The translations under genes were made by a program, and so were the position numbers. The notes beneath the pieces were generated by a model. The model was not told where the DNA came from and made no database searches. It saw nothing but the letters and a program-made list of their open reading frames with translations. Of a DNA stretch of 64,000 nt, positions 54,717 through 63,167 are shown one piece after another (position 1 is the stretch's first letter; each line of letters starts with the position of its first letter). The stretch comes from Polaromonas sp. P2-4 (GTDB taxonomy: Bacteria; Pseudomonadota; Gammaproteobacteria; Burkholderiales; Burkholderiaceae_C). Where the stretch lies: NCBI GenBank assembly GCA_024703855.1, contig CP087965.1, forward strand, positions 1,558,001-1,622,000, given 5' to 3'.

Positions 54717-56027
54717 TCAAAAACAGGTCACGAGCGCATCGCACACGGTGTAACTCTCGTCCACCACCGGCATCCAGCGCCATTTATCAAAGGTGGTGCA
54801 GGGGTGCGAAATACCCAGCGCCACCAAATCGCCGACCTTGAGCGCGGCATGCTCGGGGCCGGTGCCGCGCAAATAAGCGTGCTGGTCGTTCAGGCCGCTG
54901 ACCTTCCAGTCGGTCGGTGCTTCGGCGACCACCGCGTCACCGGGCTTGCAAAAGGCCAGCGGCACAGGCAAATCAAGATCGTAGGAAATGTCGCGCTTGC
55001 CGACGGCAAGAATCACCAGACCGGGCTCGGGGCAGGATTGCACCGCCGCCCAGACTTCCATGGCCGCCTGCAGGCCGTCGCTGCAGCCCAGGCGTGAATT
55101 GACCGCGCTGACCATGCGTTTGTAAAAACCGTGGTCGTGCGTCACATAACAGCCCGAGCGCAGCAGGCCGCGCACCGGCCGCGAGAGTTCGGGCTTGAGC
55201 CGATTCGCCACCAGGTCAAAAATGGCCGAGCCGCCGGCCGAGACCAGCACCTCTTCATTGTCGAAAAAATGCTGCTGGTCGCAGGCGATGGCAATGTCGC
55301 AGACGCGCTGCATCAGCGCTTCGGCGTAGGCCTGGTCTTGCACTGACTGCCCGGTCGCGCCCAGGCCCTCGTAACACTCAATACCAACCAGGCGGCAGGC
55401 CGGGCTGTCCTTGATGCGCTGGGCCAAAGTCAGTGCATCGTGCTGGTTGCGGCAACCGGAGCGCGCCCCCGCTACACCGATTTCCAGCAAGACCTCAAAA
55501 GGCCGCAGGGCTAACCGGGCATCGTTTTCGGCATCTTTTTGTGACAAGTACCAGGCTTCAATCAAGGCCAACTGCGCCATGGAGTCCACCAGAAACGCGA
55601 TGCGCAGTCCCTTGTACTCGCGCTGCATGTCCTGAATGCCGGCCAGGTCCACCGCGGTGAAGACCTGGTTGGCAATCATGCAGCGGCGTGCACCCACCGA
55701 CACGCCGGCGCGCACCTGCGCCACCGTGGCAAAGGTCAGGCCCCAGGCGCCCTCGTCAAGCTGGCGCTTGAGCAACTGCGGCGACATGGTGGTCTTGCCG
55801 TGCGGCGCCATGTCAATGCCCTGGTCGGTGGCAAAACGCTGCATCCACGACAGGTTGTGCTGCAGGGCCTGCTGCTTGACGACCGCCAGTGGCAGCGGCA
55901 AATCACCGCTTAGCACGTGCCAGTTCTGCGCCGCAATCTGCGACCGGCGCAGCGGCGGGCTGGTGTGTGGAAAGCCCTTGAAGGAGCGGTCAATCTGCGG
56001 GTCGAGAATGTCTTGCAATGTGGTCAT
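54717..56027 (-). CDS. PLP-dependent D-amino-acid deaminase (D-serine dehydratase/D-threonine aldolase-like family)
   Basis: Intact, about 436 aa from the ATG at 56027 (MTTLQDILDPQIDRSFKGFPH). An alanine-racemase-type barrel carries the PLP lysine in IDMAPHGKTTMSPQLLKRQ, followed by GLTFATVAQVRAGVSVGARR, VLLEIGVAGARSGCR and GIECYEGLGAT. The C-terminal metal-type motif ISHPCTTFDKWRWMPVVDE is typical of the DSD1-like group. The expected reaction is deamination of a D-hydroxy-amino acid such as D-serine to a keto acid via an enamine. It sits between the peptide importer and the RpiR regulator. Confidence 0.85.
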   Translation of the reverse strand: MTTLQDILDPQIDRSFKGFPHTSPPLRRSQIAAQNWHVLSGDLPLPLAVVKQQALQHNLSWMQRFATDQGIDMAPHGKTTMSPQLLKRQLDEGAWGLTFATVAQVRAGVSVGARRCMIANQVFTAVDLAGIQDMQREYKGLRIAFLVDSMAQLALIEAWYLSQKDAENDARLALRPFEVLLEIGVAGARSGCRNQHDALTLAQRIKDSPACRLVGIECYEGLGATGQSVQDQAYAEALMQRVCDIAIACDQQHFFDNEEVLVSAGGSAIFDLVANRLKPELSRPVRGLLRSGCYVTHDHGFYKRMVSAVNSRLGCSDGLQAAMEVWAAVQSCPEPGLVILAVGKRDISYDLDLPVPLAFCKPGDAVVAEAPTDWKVSGLNDQHAYLRGTGPEHAALKVGDLVALGISHPCTTFDKWRWMPVVDESYTVCDALVTCF

Positions 56028-56041
56028 ATTGGTTTCGATTA

Positions 56042-57031
56042 TCAAGCGGCCATCAACAACGGGCTGATGGCAATATCGTCACGAATACAGGCCTTGAAAC
56101 GGCCCTGCCCCATGTCGCGCAACTCGGGACGGGTGCTGGCGCAGGCCTCAATCGCATGCGGGCAGCGGGTACGGAACACGCAACCCGATGGTGGATTGAC
56201 GGGGCTGGGAATGTCACCCTTGAGCGCAACGTGTTCGCTTTTCTGCTCGGGGTCGGGCTTGGGTGAGGCGGCCAGCAGCGCCTGGGTGTAGGGGTGCAAA
56301 GGCCGCGCAAACAGCTCGGCCGTGGGCGCCACTTCCATCACGCGGCCCAAATACAGCACCACCACGCGGTCGCACAAATACTCCACCACGTCGAGGTCGT
56401 GCGAGATGAACAGCATGGTCAGCGACAGGCGGTCGCGCAGGTCGCACAGCAGGTTGACCACCTGCGCCTGAATCGACACATCGAGTGCCGACAGCGGCTC
56501 GTCGGCGACGATGAATTCGGGCTCCACCGCCAAGGCACGCGCCACGCCAATGCGCTGGCGCTGGCCGCCCGAAAATTCATGCGGGTAGCGGCTGGCATGT
56601 TCGGCACGCAAGCCGACCAGCTCCAGCAGTTCGGCAATGCGCTTGTCCCTGGCCTCCTTGCCCTTGGCCAGGCCATGCACCTGCAGGGCCTCGCCCAGAA
56701 TGTCCTTCACCCGCATCTTCGGGTTCAGGCTGGCGTAGGGGTCCTGAAAAATCATCTGCAGCTTGCTGCGCAAGGTGCGCATGCGGCTGCTGGAGGCCGC
56801 ACCCAGGTCTTCACCCCGGTACAGCACTTGGCCCGAGGTGCTTTCAATCAGGCGCAGCAGCGTGCGGCCAATGGTGCTTTTGCCCGAGCCTGATTCACCG
56901 ACCAGGCCCAGCGTTTCACCGGGCAGGATGGAAAAGGACACATCGTCCACCGCGCGCACCGGTTTGGCCGGCGCGCCAAAGTAACGGTGCAGGTTTTTAA
57001 CCTCAATCAATGGATTCAGCGACGTGTTCAT
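56042..57031 (-). CDS. Dipeptide/oligopeptide ABC transporter ATP-binding protein (DppF type)
   Basis: Intact 329-aa ATPase. Walker A is GESGSGKST (about 45), the Q-loop is in MIFQDPYASLNPKM, the signature is SGGQRQRIGVARALA, Walker B is FIVADEPLSALD, and the H-loop is in MLFISHDLDVVEYL. The C-terminal oligopeptide-transporter extension has IPSPVNPPSGCVFRTRCPHA, with cysteines typical of the iron-sulfur/Dpp group. It works with the DppD-type ATPase and the DppBC permeases of the same operon to import peptides or related compounds. Confidence 0.9.
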   Translation of the reverse strand: MNTSLNPLIEVKNLHRYFGAPAKPVRAVDDVSFSILPGETLGLVGESGSGKSTIGRTLLRLIESTSGQVLYRGEDLGAASSSRMRTLRSKLQMIFQDPYASLNPKMRVKDILGEALQVHGLAKGKEARDKRIAELLELVGLRAEHASRYPHEFSGGQRQRIGVARALAVEPEFIVADEPLSALDVSIQAQVVNLLCDLRDRLSLTMLFISHDLDVVEYLCDRVVVLYLGRVMEVAPTAELFARPLHPYTQALLAASPKPDPEQKSEHVALKGDIPSPVNPPSGCVFRTRCPHAIEACASTRPELRDMGQGRFKACIRDDIAISPLLMAA

Positions 57032-57112
57032 TGGACCCCCACGTTTGCCGCCAGGGCGGCTGCACTGCCCCCAAGGGGGCGTAAGCTTGCTTGAAGCGGT
57101 TCTGCGCGGCGC
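57032..57112 (-). repeat. Partial GC-rich repeat between the two ATPase genes
   Basis: Contains GCCCCCTTGGGGGC and GGACCCCCACG, a degenerate form of the repeats at 52182-52268 and 60076-60174. It lies in the gap between dppD-like stop and dppF-like start. Confidence 0.45.
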
Positions 57113-58168
57113 TCATGCGATCTCCAGGGGAACAGCTGCAGTTTCAGACACCAGGATGCAGCGCGCTGTGCGTTGCGGACCGGCATTGCGCAAGTCGGGC
57201 ATGGCTTCGCGGCACGCCGCCATGGCATGGTCGCAGCGCGGCTCAAACGCGCAGCCGGGCGGCGGGGCCAGCGGGCTGGAGACCTGGCCGCGAATGGCGT
57301 AAAGACGGCGCTTGGTACCGACTTCACCGGCGGCCAGCTCACGCTTGCGCTGCTGCGCCGGCAGGCAGGCCAGCAAGCCTTGGGTGTAAGGGTGGCGCGG
57401 CGCGGCAAACAGCTCCCGCACCGGGGCCGACTCGACAATGCGGCCGGCATACATCACGGCCACCTCATCGGCATGGTGCGCTGACCACCCCCAGGTTGTG
57501 GGTGATGAACAAAATACTCATGCCGGTTTCTTTTTGCAAGCGGCGCATCAACTCCAGAATCTGCGCCTGGATGGTCACATCCAGGGCCGTGGTCGGCTCG
57601 TCGGCAATCAGGAGCGTGGGGTTGCAGGCCATGGCCAGCGCAATCATCACACGCTGGCGCATGCCGCCCGACAGCTGGTGCGGGTATTCATGCAGGCGCT
57701 GGGCCGCAGCCGGTATCTCGACGAGTTCCAGCATGCGCTGCGCATGGGCCAGGGCGGCCGTGCGGTCCAGCCCCATGTGCAAACGCACCGACTCGGCAAT
57801 CTGCTCTCCCACCGTGAACACCGGGTTCAGGCTGGTCATGGGCTCCTGGAAAATCATGGCGATTTCATTGCCGCGAATGCGGCGCATGGCGGGCTCGGGC
57901 AAGGCCAGCAAGTCCATGGTCTGGCCTGCGCGGTTGGTAAACAGCGCCTGGCCGCTGACCTGGGTAGACGCCGTGCGCGACAAGAGGCGCATCAAGGTCA
58001 GGCTGGTCACCGACTTGCCTGAGCCGGACTCGCCCACCAGTGCGGTGGTTTTGCCGGGGCGAATGCTGAAGCTGACATCAGCGACCGAGCGGATCAAGCC
58101 CTCGTCGGTGTCAAAAAAGTGCTGAGGTGGCGGACATCAAGCCGCAACGCATTAGGGTTTGGATTCAT
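57113..58168 (-). pseudogene. Dipeptide/oligopeptide ABC transporter ATP-binding protein (DppD type), two frameshifts
   Basis: Begins at the ATG at 58168 ([19 protein letters not shown]); the A6 run at about 58115 lacks one base, and repair joins it to [37 protein letters not shown]. The signature is [19 protein letters not shown] and Walker B is [14 protein letters not shown] shift at about 57476 (extra C) separates [12 protein letters not shown] from [21 protein letters not shown]. The C-terminal region has SPLAPPPGCAFEPRCDHA. The repaired length of about 351 aa is normal. It is the partner ATPase of the DppF-type protein. Confidence 0.85.
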
Positions 58169-58171
58169 GGG

Positions 58172-59038
58172 TCAAGTCTCTGATCGTTCACATCGACTGT
58201 CACATCGATTTTTAAGCCGGGGGTCCAGCAGATCCCGCACACCATCGCCCAGCAACTGCAAAGACAGCGCGGTCAGGATGATGGCCAGGCCGGGAAACAA
58301 CACAATCCACAGGGCTTCGTGCGCATACTGCTGGCTGCCCGCCACCATGGTGCCCCAGGTCGGGATTTCAGGCGGCACGCCGACGCCCAGAAAGGACAGC
58401 GCGGCCTCGGCCAGAATGGCATAGGCAAAAATGAAGGAAGCCTGCACCAGGATCGGCGACATCAGGTTGGGCAAAATGTGCCGCCACAAAATGCCGGCGG
58501 TGGACACGCCGACGGCCCTTGCGGCTTCGACAAACAGCAGTTCACGCACCACCAGTGTGGAGGCGCGTACCACGCGGGCCACGCGCGGCGAGTACACCAG
58601 CACCAGCGCCAGCACCACATTGAGCATGGACGGGCCCAAAATCGCCACCAGGGCAATGGCCAGCAGGATATCGGGCAAAGACATCATGGCGTCCACCACG
58701 CGCATGATGGGCGCATCGAGCCGGCGGAAAAAACCCGCCACCAGGCCAAACAGCGTGCCAAACACAATCGAGCCCGTGGCGGTCAGCGCGGCAATCGTGA
58801 GTGAATAGCGGCCGCCAAAAGCAATGCGCGCAAACAGGTCACGCCCCAGTTCGTCGGTGCCCATCAGATGGCTGGCGGTAGGCACCGACAGGCGCTCGCG
58901 CACCGCCGTGTCATTCGGGTCGTAGCCGGTGATCACATTGGCGAGCAGGGCGACCCCCACCACCAGCAGCAGGCAGATGGCGGCAGCCAGCACAATGCGG
59001 CGGCGGAACAGTTTTTTAAGAACGAGTGGAATTTTCAT
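58172..59038 (-). CDS. Peptide ABC transporter permease (DppC type)
   Basis: Intact 288-aa inner-membrane permease with an N-terminal helix (IVLAAAICLLLVVGVALLANVI) then HLMGTDELGRDLFARIAFGGRYSL, the usual DppC lead-in. The EAA loop is VEAARAVGVSTAGILWRHILPNLMSPI, and the end has LGVGVPPEIPTWGTMVA and GLAIILTALSLQLLGDGVRDLLDPRLK. It pairs with the DppB-type permease upstream; 3 bp separate it from the ATPase gene. Confidence 0.9.
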   Translation of the reverse strand: MKIPLVLKKLFRRRIVLAAAICLLLVVGVALLANVITGYDPNDTAVRERLSVPTASHLMGTDELGRDLFARIAFGGRYSLTIAALTATGSIVFGTLFGLVAGFFRRLDAPIMRVVDAMMSLPDILLAIALVAILGPSMLNVVLALVLVYSPRVARVVRASTLVVRELLFVEAARAVGVSTAGILWRHILPNLMSPILVQASFIFAYAILAEAALSFLGVGVPPEIPTWGTMVAGSQQYAHEALWIVLFPGLAIILTALSLQLLGDGVRDLLDPRLKNRCDSRCERSET

Positions 59039-59048
59039 ATAACAGCGC

Positions 59049-59986
59049 TCAGTACTTGACCCGGGGATCGACCACCCGGTAGAGCAGGTCGGTCAGGAAA
59101 TTGATCACCACATAAATCATGGCCACCACCAGCAAGGCACCCTGAATCACCGGGTAGTCGCGCCGCAGCACGGCGCTTACCACCAGATTGCCAACACCGG
59201 GCAGGCCAAACACGGTTTCGGTGACCACCGCGCCGCCAATCAGCAGCGCCACCGTCAGGCCCAGCACCGTGACGATGGGCACCAGTGCATTGCAGCAGCG
59301 TGCTTGAGCACCACCACGTTTTCAGACAGGCCCTTGGCGCGTGCGGTACGCACATAGTCTTCACCCAGCACATCGAGCATGGAAGCGCGTGAAGCGGATG
59401 ATGAGCGCCGAGTTGAGCACGCCCAGGACCACCGAAGGCAGCACCAGGTAGTGGATGCGCTCCATCAACGTGGCGCCCGGGTCACCGTAGCCGGACACCG
59501 GAAACCAGCCCATGGACACCGCAAAAATCTGCATCAGCACCAGGCCAAACCAGAAGCTCGGAATGCTGGCGCCCAGCATGGCAAAACCGGTCAGCAGCTG
59601 ATCGATGAACTTGCCGCGAAAGACCGCCGAGACAATGCCGCAGGGCACGCCAATCGCCGCTGCGATGAAGAGGGATATCAGTGCCAGCAGGGTCGTGGGC
59701 TCAGCCCGCTCCCACAGCGCCTGCGTGACCGGGCGCTGCAAAAGATGGACTGGCCCAGATTGCCCTGCGACAGCTCCTTGAGCCAGTAGCCAAACTGCAC
59801 CAGTTGCGGCTTGTCCAGGCCATACTCTTTTTGCACACGCACAATGTCTTCGGCCGTGGCCTGGTCGCCCAGCAGCACCGTGACGGGATCACCCGACGCG
59901 GCGCGCGTGAGCACGAACACGAGGACCGCTACCAGCGCCATGACCACCACCATGCCCATCAGGCGCGACAACAAATAACGTGTCAT
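59049..59986 (-). pseudogene. Peptide ABC transporter permease (DppB type), about three frameshifts
   Basis: MTRYLLSRLMGMVVVMALVAVLVFVLTRAASGDPV is followed by VQKEYGLDKPQLVQFGYWLKELSQGNLGQSI, all typical of DppB. A shift near 59742 leads to RPVTQALWERAEPTTLLALISLFIAA and the central membrane part. Shifts near 59385 and 59295 lead through [24 protein letters not shown] to [34 protein letters not shown]. The repaired length is about 310 aa, normal for the family. Nothing is missing apart from the shifts. Confidence 0.83.
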
Positions 59987-60075
59987 GACTTTGCTCTATT
60001 CAATAGGGGTGAAATCTTTTTATCCATTTGAAGGCGTTCCTCGTCAGCTCACTACGCCCGGCCGAGACGAAGCGA

Positions 60076-60174
60076 AACAAAAGCCAGTCAAGCCGCGGAA
60101 CCGGCTCTGCCGGGCCGCAGGCGGGCGGCCCCTCGGGGGGCAGCGTAGTACGCGAAGCGACAAGCGTGGGGGCT
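60076..60174 (-). repeat. GC-rich stop-codon-adjacent repeat, copy B
   Basis: Reverse complement starts at the stop codon of the solute-binding gene (TGAGCCCCCACGCTTG) and continues with CTGCCCCCCGAGGGGCC and GCCTGCGGCCCGG hairpins, matching copy A at 52182-52268. Confidence 0.65.
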
Positions 60175-61733
60175 CAATTTTTAAGGCCGGTGTTCCAGAA
60201 GAAGGGCCAGGTCGAGGGCACATAGCCCTGCAGCGCCGGCGAGCGGGCCGACAGGCTGTTGAACTTGCCGACGTTGATGTAGGGCACTTCGTCATACACC
60301 ACCTGCTGCACCGCGCCCCACAAGGCACCGCGCTTGGCGGGGTTGGTTTCCTGGTTCAGTGCCGCCAGCGCGGCCTGCTTGGCCGGTGAGTTCCACCAGC
60401 CCGGTGCGCCGTCGCCCAGTTGCGGTGGCGACAGCATGGGTTCGGGGAACTGGCCCGAATGCGTGATGTAAATGTCCCACAGCTTGGAGTCGTTGCGGCG
60501 CTGCACCAGCGTGGCCCAGTCCACCACATTCAGCTCAGCCTTGAAACCGGCACGCTTGAGCTGCTCGGCCATGATCAGCGCCATGTTGTAGTGAAAATCG
60601 TACTGGCGGCTGGTCAGAATGCGGATGGGCTCGCCCTTGTAGGCGGTTTGGGCCGCCAGGCCTTTGGCCTTGGCCGCATCACGTTCGTTGTAACTGGCCG
60701 AACCGGCAGTTGAGTAGAAAGGCGTGCCCTTGGGGAAATGGTTGGGCTCGGCCACAAAGAAACGCGTGTCGCCAAAGCCGGCCGCCAGCATTTCGCCTTC
60801 GCCAAAGCTGGTTTGCACCGCCTTGCGCACCGGCAGGGAGGCCATCACGCCCTCCTTGGTGTTGAAGACGAAGTACGGAAAACCGAAAGACTGCGTCAGG
60901 ATGGGAACGGTCTTGCCGCCGGATTTCTCAAGGCGGTTCAGTGCCTCCGTAGGCAGCAGGTCGGCAAAGTGGTACTGCCCGGCCAGCGAACCTTCCACAC
61001 GGGTGTTGGCGTTGGGCACGGGGATGAAACGCAGTTCATCGGCAATCGTGGTTTTCTTGCCGCCGTAGCCACTCGGGGCTTCCTTGCGGGCAGAGTACTG
61101 GTCAAAGCGCGTTAGCAGCACATACTGGTCAGGACGGCGCTCCTTGAATTTGTAGGGGCCGGTGCCGACAAACTCTTTCAGTGGCGTGGCAATCGACTCT
61201 TTGGCCATGATGGCTGCCATGCCGGAAGGCAGTGCCAGCTGCGGCAACAGCGGTGCATACGGCGCTTTCAGCGTGATCTCGACGCCATGGCTGCCATTGA
61301 CGGACAAGTCGGCAACCTCTTTGGACAGCGCCTTGCCGCGTGGCGACACTTCCATCCAGCGCTTGAGGCTGGCCACCACGTCGTCGGCATTCAGCTCACG
61401 GCCACTGTGCAGTTGCACACCCTTGCGCAGCGTGATGCTGTAGCGCTTGCCGTCGGCCGACACCTTGGGCAGGCTTTCAGCCAGCATGGGCACCATTTTC
61501 CAGTTGGCATCAAAGGTGTAAAGCGGCTCGTAGACGTGCTGCATGATGGTGCCCACCAGGTCGGCGGTGGAGGCCATCGGGTCCAGCGTTTGCGGCTCGG
61601 CAATCATGGCCAGGTTGAGGGCCGATTTTGAAAGCGCCTGCGCCTGAGCACCCAGTGGCAGCAAGGCCGAGCCACCCACCACCATCGCCAAAGCCACCAC
61701 CTTGCGGCGGTTGATCCAGAATTTCTGCAGCAT
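60174..61733 (-). CDS. Peptide ABC transporter solute-binding protein (DppA/OppA family)
   Basis: Intact, 519 aa from the ATG at 61733 (MLQKFWINRRKVVALAMVV), which has AAGGAG seven bases upstream; this start is better than the longer frame start at 61766. The signal peptide ends near LGAQA-QA. Family 5 patterns are LNLAMIAEPQTLDPMASTADL, YEPLYTFD, AESLPKVSADGKRYSITLRKGV, FVGTGPYKFKE and RFIPVPNANTRVEGSLAGQYHFAD. It is the first gene of an eight-gene leftward operon. The probable ligand is a D-amino-acid-containing peptide or N-acyl amino acid, inferred from operon partners. Confidence 0.9.
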   Translation of the reverse strand: MLQKFWINRRKVVALAMVVGGSALLPLGAQAQALSKSALNLAMIAEPQTLDPMASTADLVGTIMQHVYEPLYTFDANWKMVPMLAESLPKVSADGKRYSITLRKGVQLHSGRELNADDVVASLKRWMEVSPRGKALSKEVADLSVNGSHGVEITLKAPYAPLLPQLALPSGMAAIMAKESIATPLKEFVGTGPYKFKERRPDQYVLLTRFDQYSARKEAPSGYGGKKTTIADELRFIPVPNANTRVEGSLAGQYHFADLLPTEALNRLEKSGGKTVPILTQSFGFPYFVFNTKEGVMASLPVRKAVQTSFGEGEMLAAGFGDTRFFVAEPNHFPKGTPFYSTAGSASYNERDAAKAKGLAAQTAYKGEPIRILTSRQYDFHYNMALIMAEQLKRAGFKAELNVVDWATLVQRRNDSKLWDIYITHSGQFPEPMLSPPQLGDGAPGWWNSPAKQAALAALNQETNPAKRGALWGAVQQVVYDEVPYINVGKFNSLSARSPALQGYVPSTWPFFWNTGLKN

Positions 61734-61750
61734 GTCGAACTCCTTAAAAG

Positions 61751-61765
61751 TGAAAGTATTTTTCA
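61751..61765. promoter_or_regulatory. Operator-like palindrome 1 (TGAAA-N5-TTTCA)
   Basis: TGAAAGTATTTTTCA, 18 bp before the solute-binding gene start. Same arms as the site at 61835-61849. Probable RpiR binding site. Confidence 0.55.
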
Positions 61766-61834
61766 ACTTGCAAAGAATATGCCACCTTGAATTTCGAAAA
61801 AATCGGTAAAAACCCTAGAAAAAAGTCTTTTATG

Positions 61835-61849
61835 TGAAAATATATTTCA
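61835..61849. promoter_or_regulatory. Operator-like palindrome 2 (TGAAA-N5-TTTCA)
   Basis: TGAAAATATATTTCA, 84 bp from palindrome 1 centre to centre (about eight helical turns), in the AT-rich gap shared with the divergent ridA. Confidence 0.55.
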
Positions 61850-61958
61850 GTTTTTTGATTTAAGCTGCATGAACTTGGGGCGCAGTGTCCAGTCATGCGC
61901 ACCCGTCTGGTGTTTTCTACTGTTCGTCTACTGTTCACCCCACAAGGAGCTTTCTGCA

Positions 61959-62349
61959 ATGTCCGCACTCGAATACTTTGGCAACCCACCCATCGCCTCT
62001 GACCACCAGCCCCGACCGTTTTCACCCGCTGTACGCGCCGGCGACTTTGTCTATGTGTCGGGCCAGGTACCCGGCGACGAAAAAGGCGAAATCGTGCAAG
62101 GCGGCATTGAAGTGCAGACGCGCCAAGTCATGAAAAACCTCTCGGCAGCACTGGCGCTGGCCGGCTGCACACTCGACGACGTTTGCAAAACCACGGTCTG
62201 GCTGCAAGACGCACGCGATTTCGGCAGCTTCAACCGGGTCTACATGAGCTACTTCGGCGACAAGAAGCCGGCCCGCTCGACCACCGAGGCGCGGCTGATG
62301 GTCGATGCGCGGGGTTGAGATTGATGTGGTGGCTTACAAGCCGCGTTGA
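61959..62349 (+). pseudogene. ridA: RidA-family enamine/imine deaminase, frameshift near the end
   Basis: Starts at the ATG at 61959 (MSALEYFGNPPIASDHQPRPFSPAVRAGDFVYVSGQVPGD) after AAGGAG. Family patterns are GGIEVQTRQVMKNLSAALALAGCTLDDVCKTTVWLQD and the ligand-binding tail TTEARLMVDAR. One extra G at about 62312 gives a premature stop; removing it yields VEIDVVAYKPR and a stop at 62347-62349, length 129 aa. RidA hydrolyses 2-aminoacrylate and related enamines released by PLP deaminases. It is divergent from the operon containing such a deaminase and shares its promoter. Confidence 0.85.
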
Positions 62350-62389
62350 GTGTTTTTGGCCTCTAGCCCAATAAATACGTGCGGAGGCT

Positions 62390-62406
62390 GCTACTTATTT
62401 GGTAGC
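62390..62406. repeat. 17-bp palindrome repeat, copy 5
   Basis: GCTACTTATTTGGTAGC, intergenic, between ridA and the convergent 5-formyl-THF cyclo-ligase gene. Inverse orientation of copies 1 and 2. Confidence 0.7.
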
Positions 62407-62519
62407 GATTTAACTCTTCGTGCTTGAGCTGGCCGGGGGTAGCCCGGCCTGCTAGTGAAGGGCAACGCAGCTAAACCAGAGACGACTTCGACAAACCCAC
62501 CCAGCACAGCAAAACCAAC

Positions 62520-63158
62520 TCACACCGGCCAAACCACCCCATTGTCATTAAGCAACGCATCGAGCGGAATGTCATGCGGCTCGGGCTCTATGTCGGGCAG
62601 CCAGCCGTGGGTGTAACCCAGGCCCACCGTTACGGGCCGGGGCTGCAGCGTCGCCAGCGTGCGGTCATAAAAACCGCCGCCATAGCCCAGCCGGTAGCCG
62701 CCCGGCCCATAGCCCAGGCAGGGGACAAACAGCAGCGTCGGCACAATCACTTCGGTGCCTTTGGGTTTGGGAATGCCGTAGGCGTCTTCTTCCATCGGGC
62801 AACCGGGGTACCAGGCGTGAAACGTCAGGGTTTTGTGCAGCTTGTTGACGACCGGCAGACCAATCTTGCGCGGCGACCGACTTGCTATGCTTTCAGTAGC
62901 TAGTTGCGCCCGTCCTTCCTGGGCTAGAACCTCATTTGACTGTGAATCCTCGTTCAAAATGGCATCTTCCTGCCAGCGGTACAACGCGGGCAGCGGATCA
63001 AACTCCCCCTTGATTGGCCAGTAAGCACCTATCACCTCGTCGGGCCGCCCCACCAGCCAGATGCGCATCACGCGCTGCAGCAAATCGGCCCGCTGCAGGC
63101 GATCAGGCATATCGAGACGAGCTTGCACCAGCGCTTTGCGTGTACTTAATTTGTCCAT
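62520..63158 (-). CDS. 5-formyltetrahydrofolate cyclo-ligase
   Basis: Intact 212-aa enzyme that converts 5-formyl-THF to 5,10-methenyl-THF with ATP. The N-terminus has STRKALVQARLDMPD, the middle IGAYWPIKGEFDP, and the ATP/folate loop LGYGPGGYRLGYGGGFYDRTLA. The segment around residues 68-95 (NEDSQSNEVLAQEGRAQLATESIASR) looks like an insertion relative to typical family members and includes a translated 17-bp palindrome repeat. It is divergent from the transglycosylase gene with only 9 bp between starts. Confidence 0.9.
   Translation of the reverse strand: MDKLSTRKALVQARLDMPDRLQRADLLQRVMRIWLVGRPDEVIGAYWPIKGEFDPLPALYRWQEDAILNEDSQSNEVLAQEGRAQLATESIASRSPRKIGLPVVNKLHKTLTFHAWYPGCPMEEDAYGIPKPKGTEVIVPTLLFVPCLGYGPGGYRLGYGGGFYDRTLATLQPRPVTVGLGYTHGWLPDIEPEPHDIPLDALLNDNGVVWPV
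62884..62900. repeat. 17-bp palindrome repeat, copy 6, inside a coding gene
   Basis: GCTATGCTTTCAGTAGC, read in frame as part of ATESIAS in the cyclo-ligase. Nearly the same DNA and peptide as copy 3 (ATEVIAS) in the metallo-hydrolase. Confidence 0.65.
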
Positions 63159-63167
63159 AATGTCCCG

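Noticed and set aside
53708..54841. 377-aa plus-strand frame opposite rpiR
   Set aside because: His/Gly/Gln-rich translation with no motif, antisense to an intact HTH-SIS regulator.
57091..58125. 344-aa plus-strand frame opposite the DppD-type gene
   Set aside because: Antisense shadow; the minus strand has clear ABC ATPase motifs once two indels are repaired.
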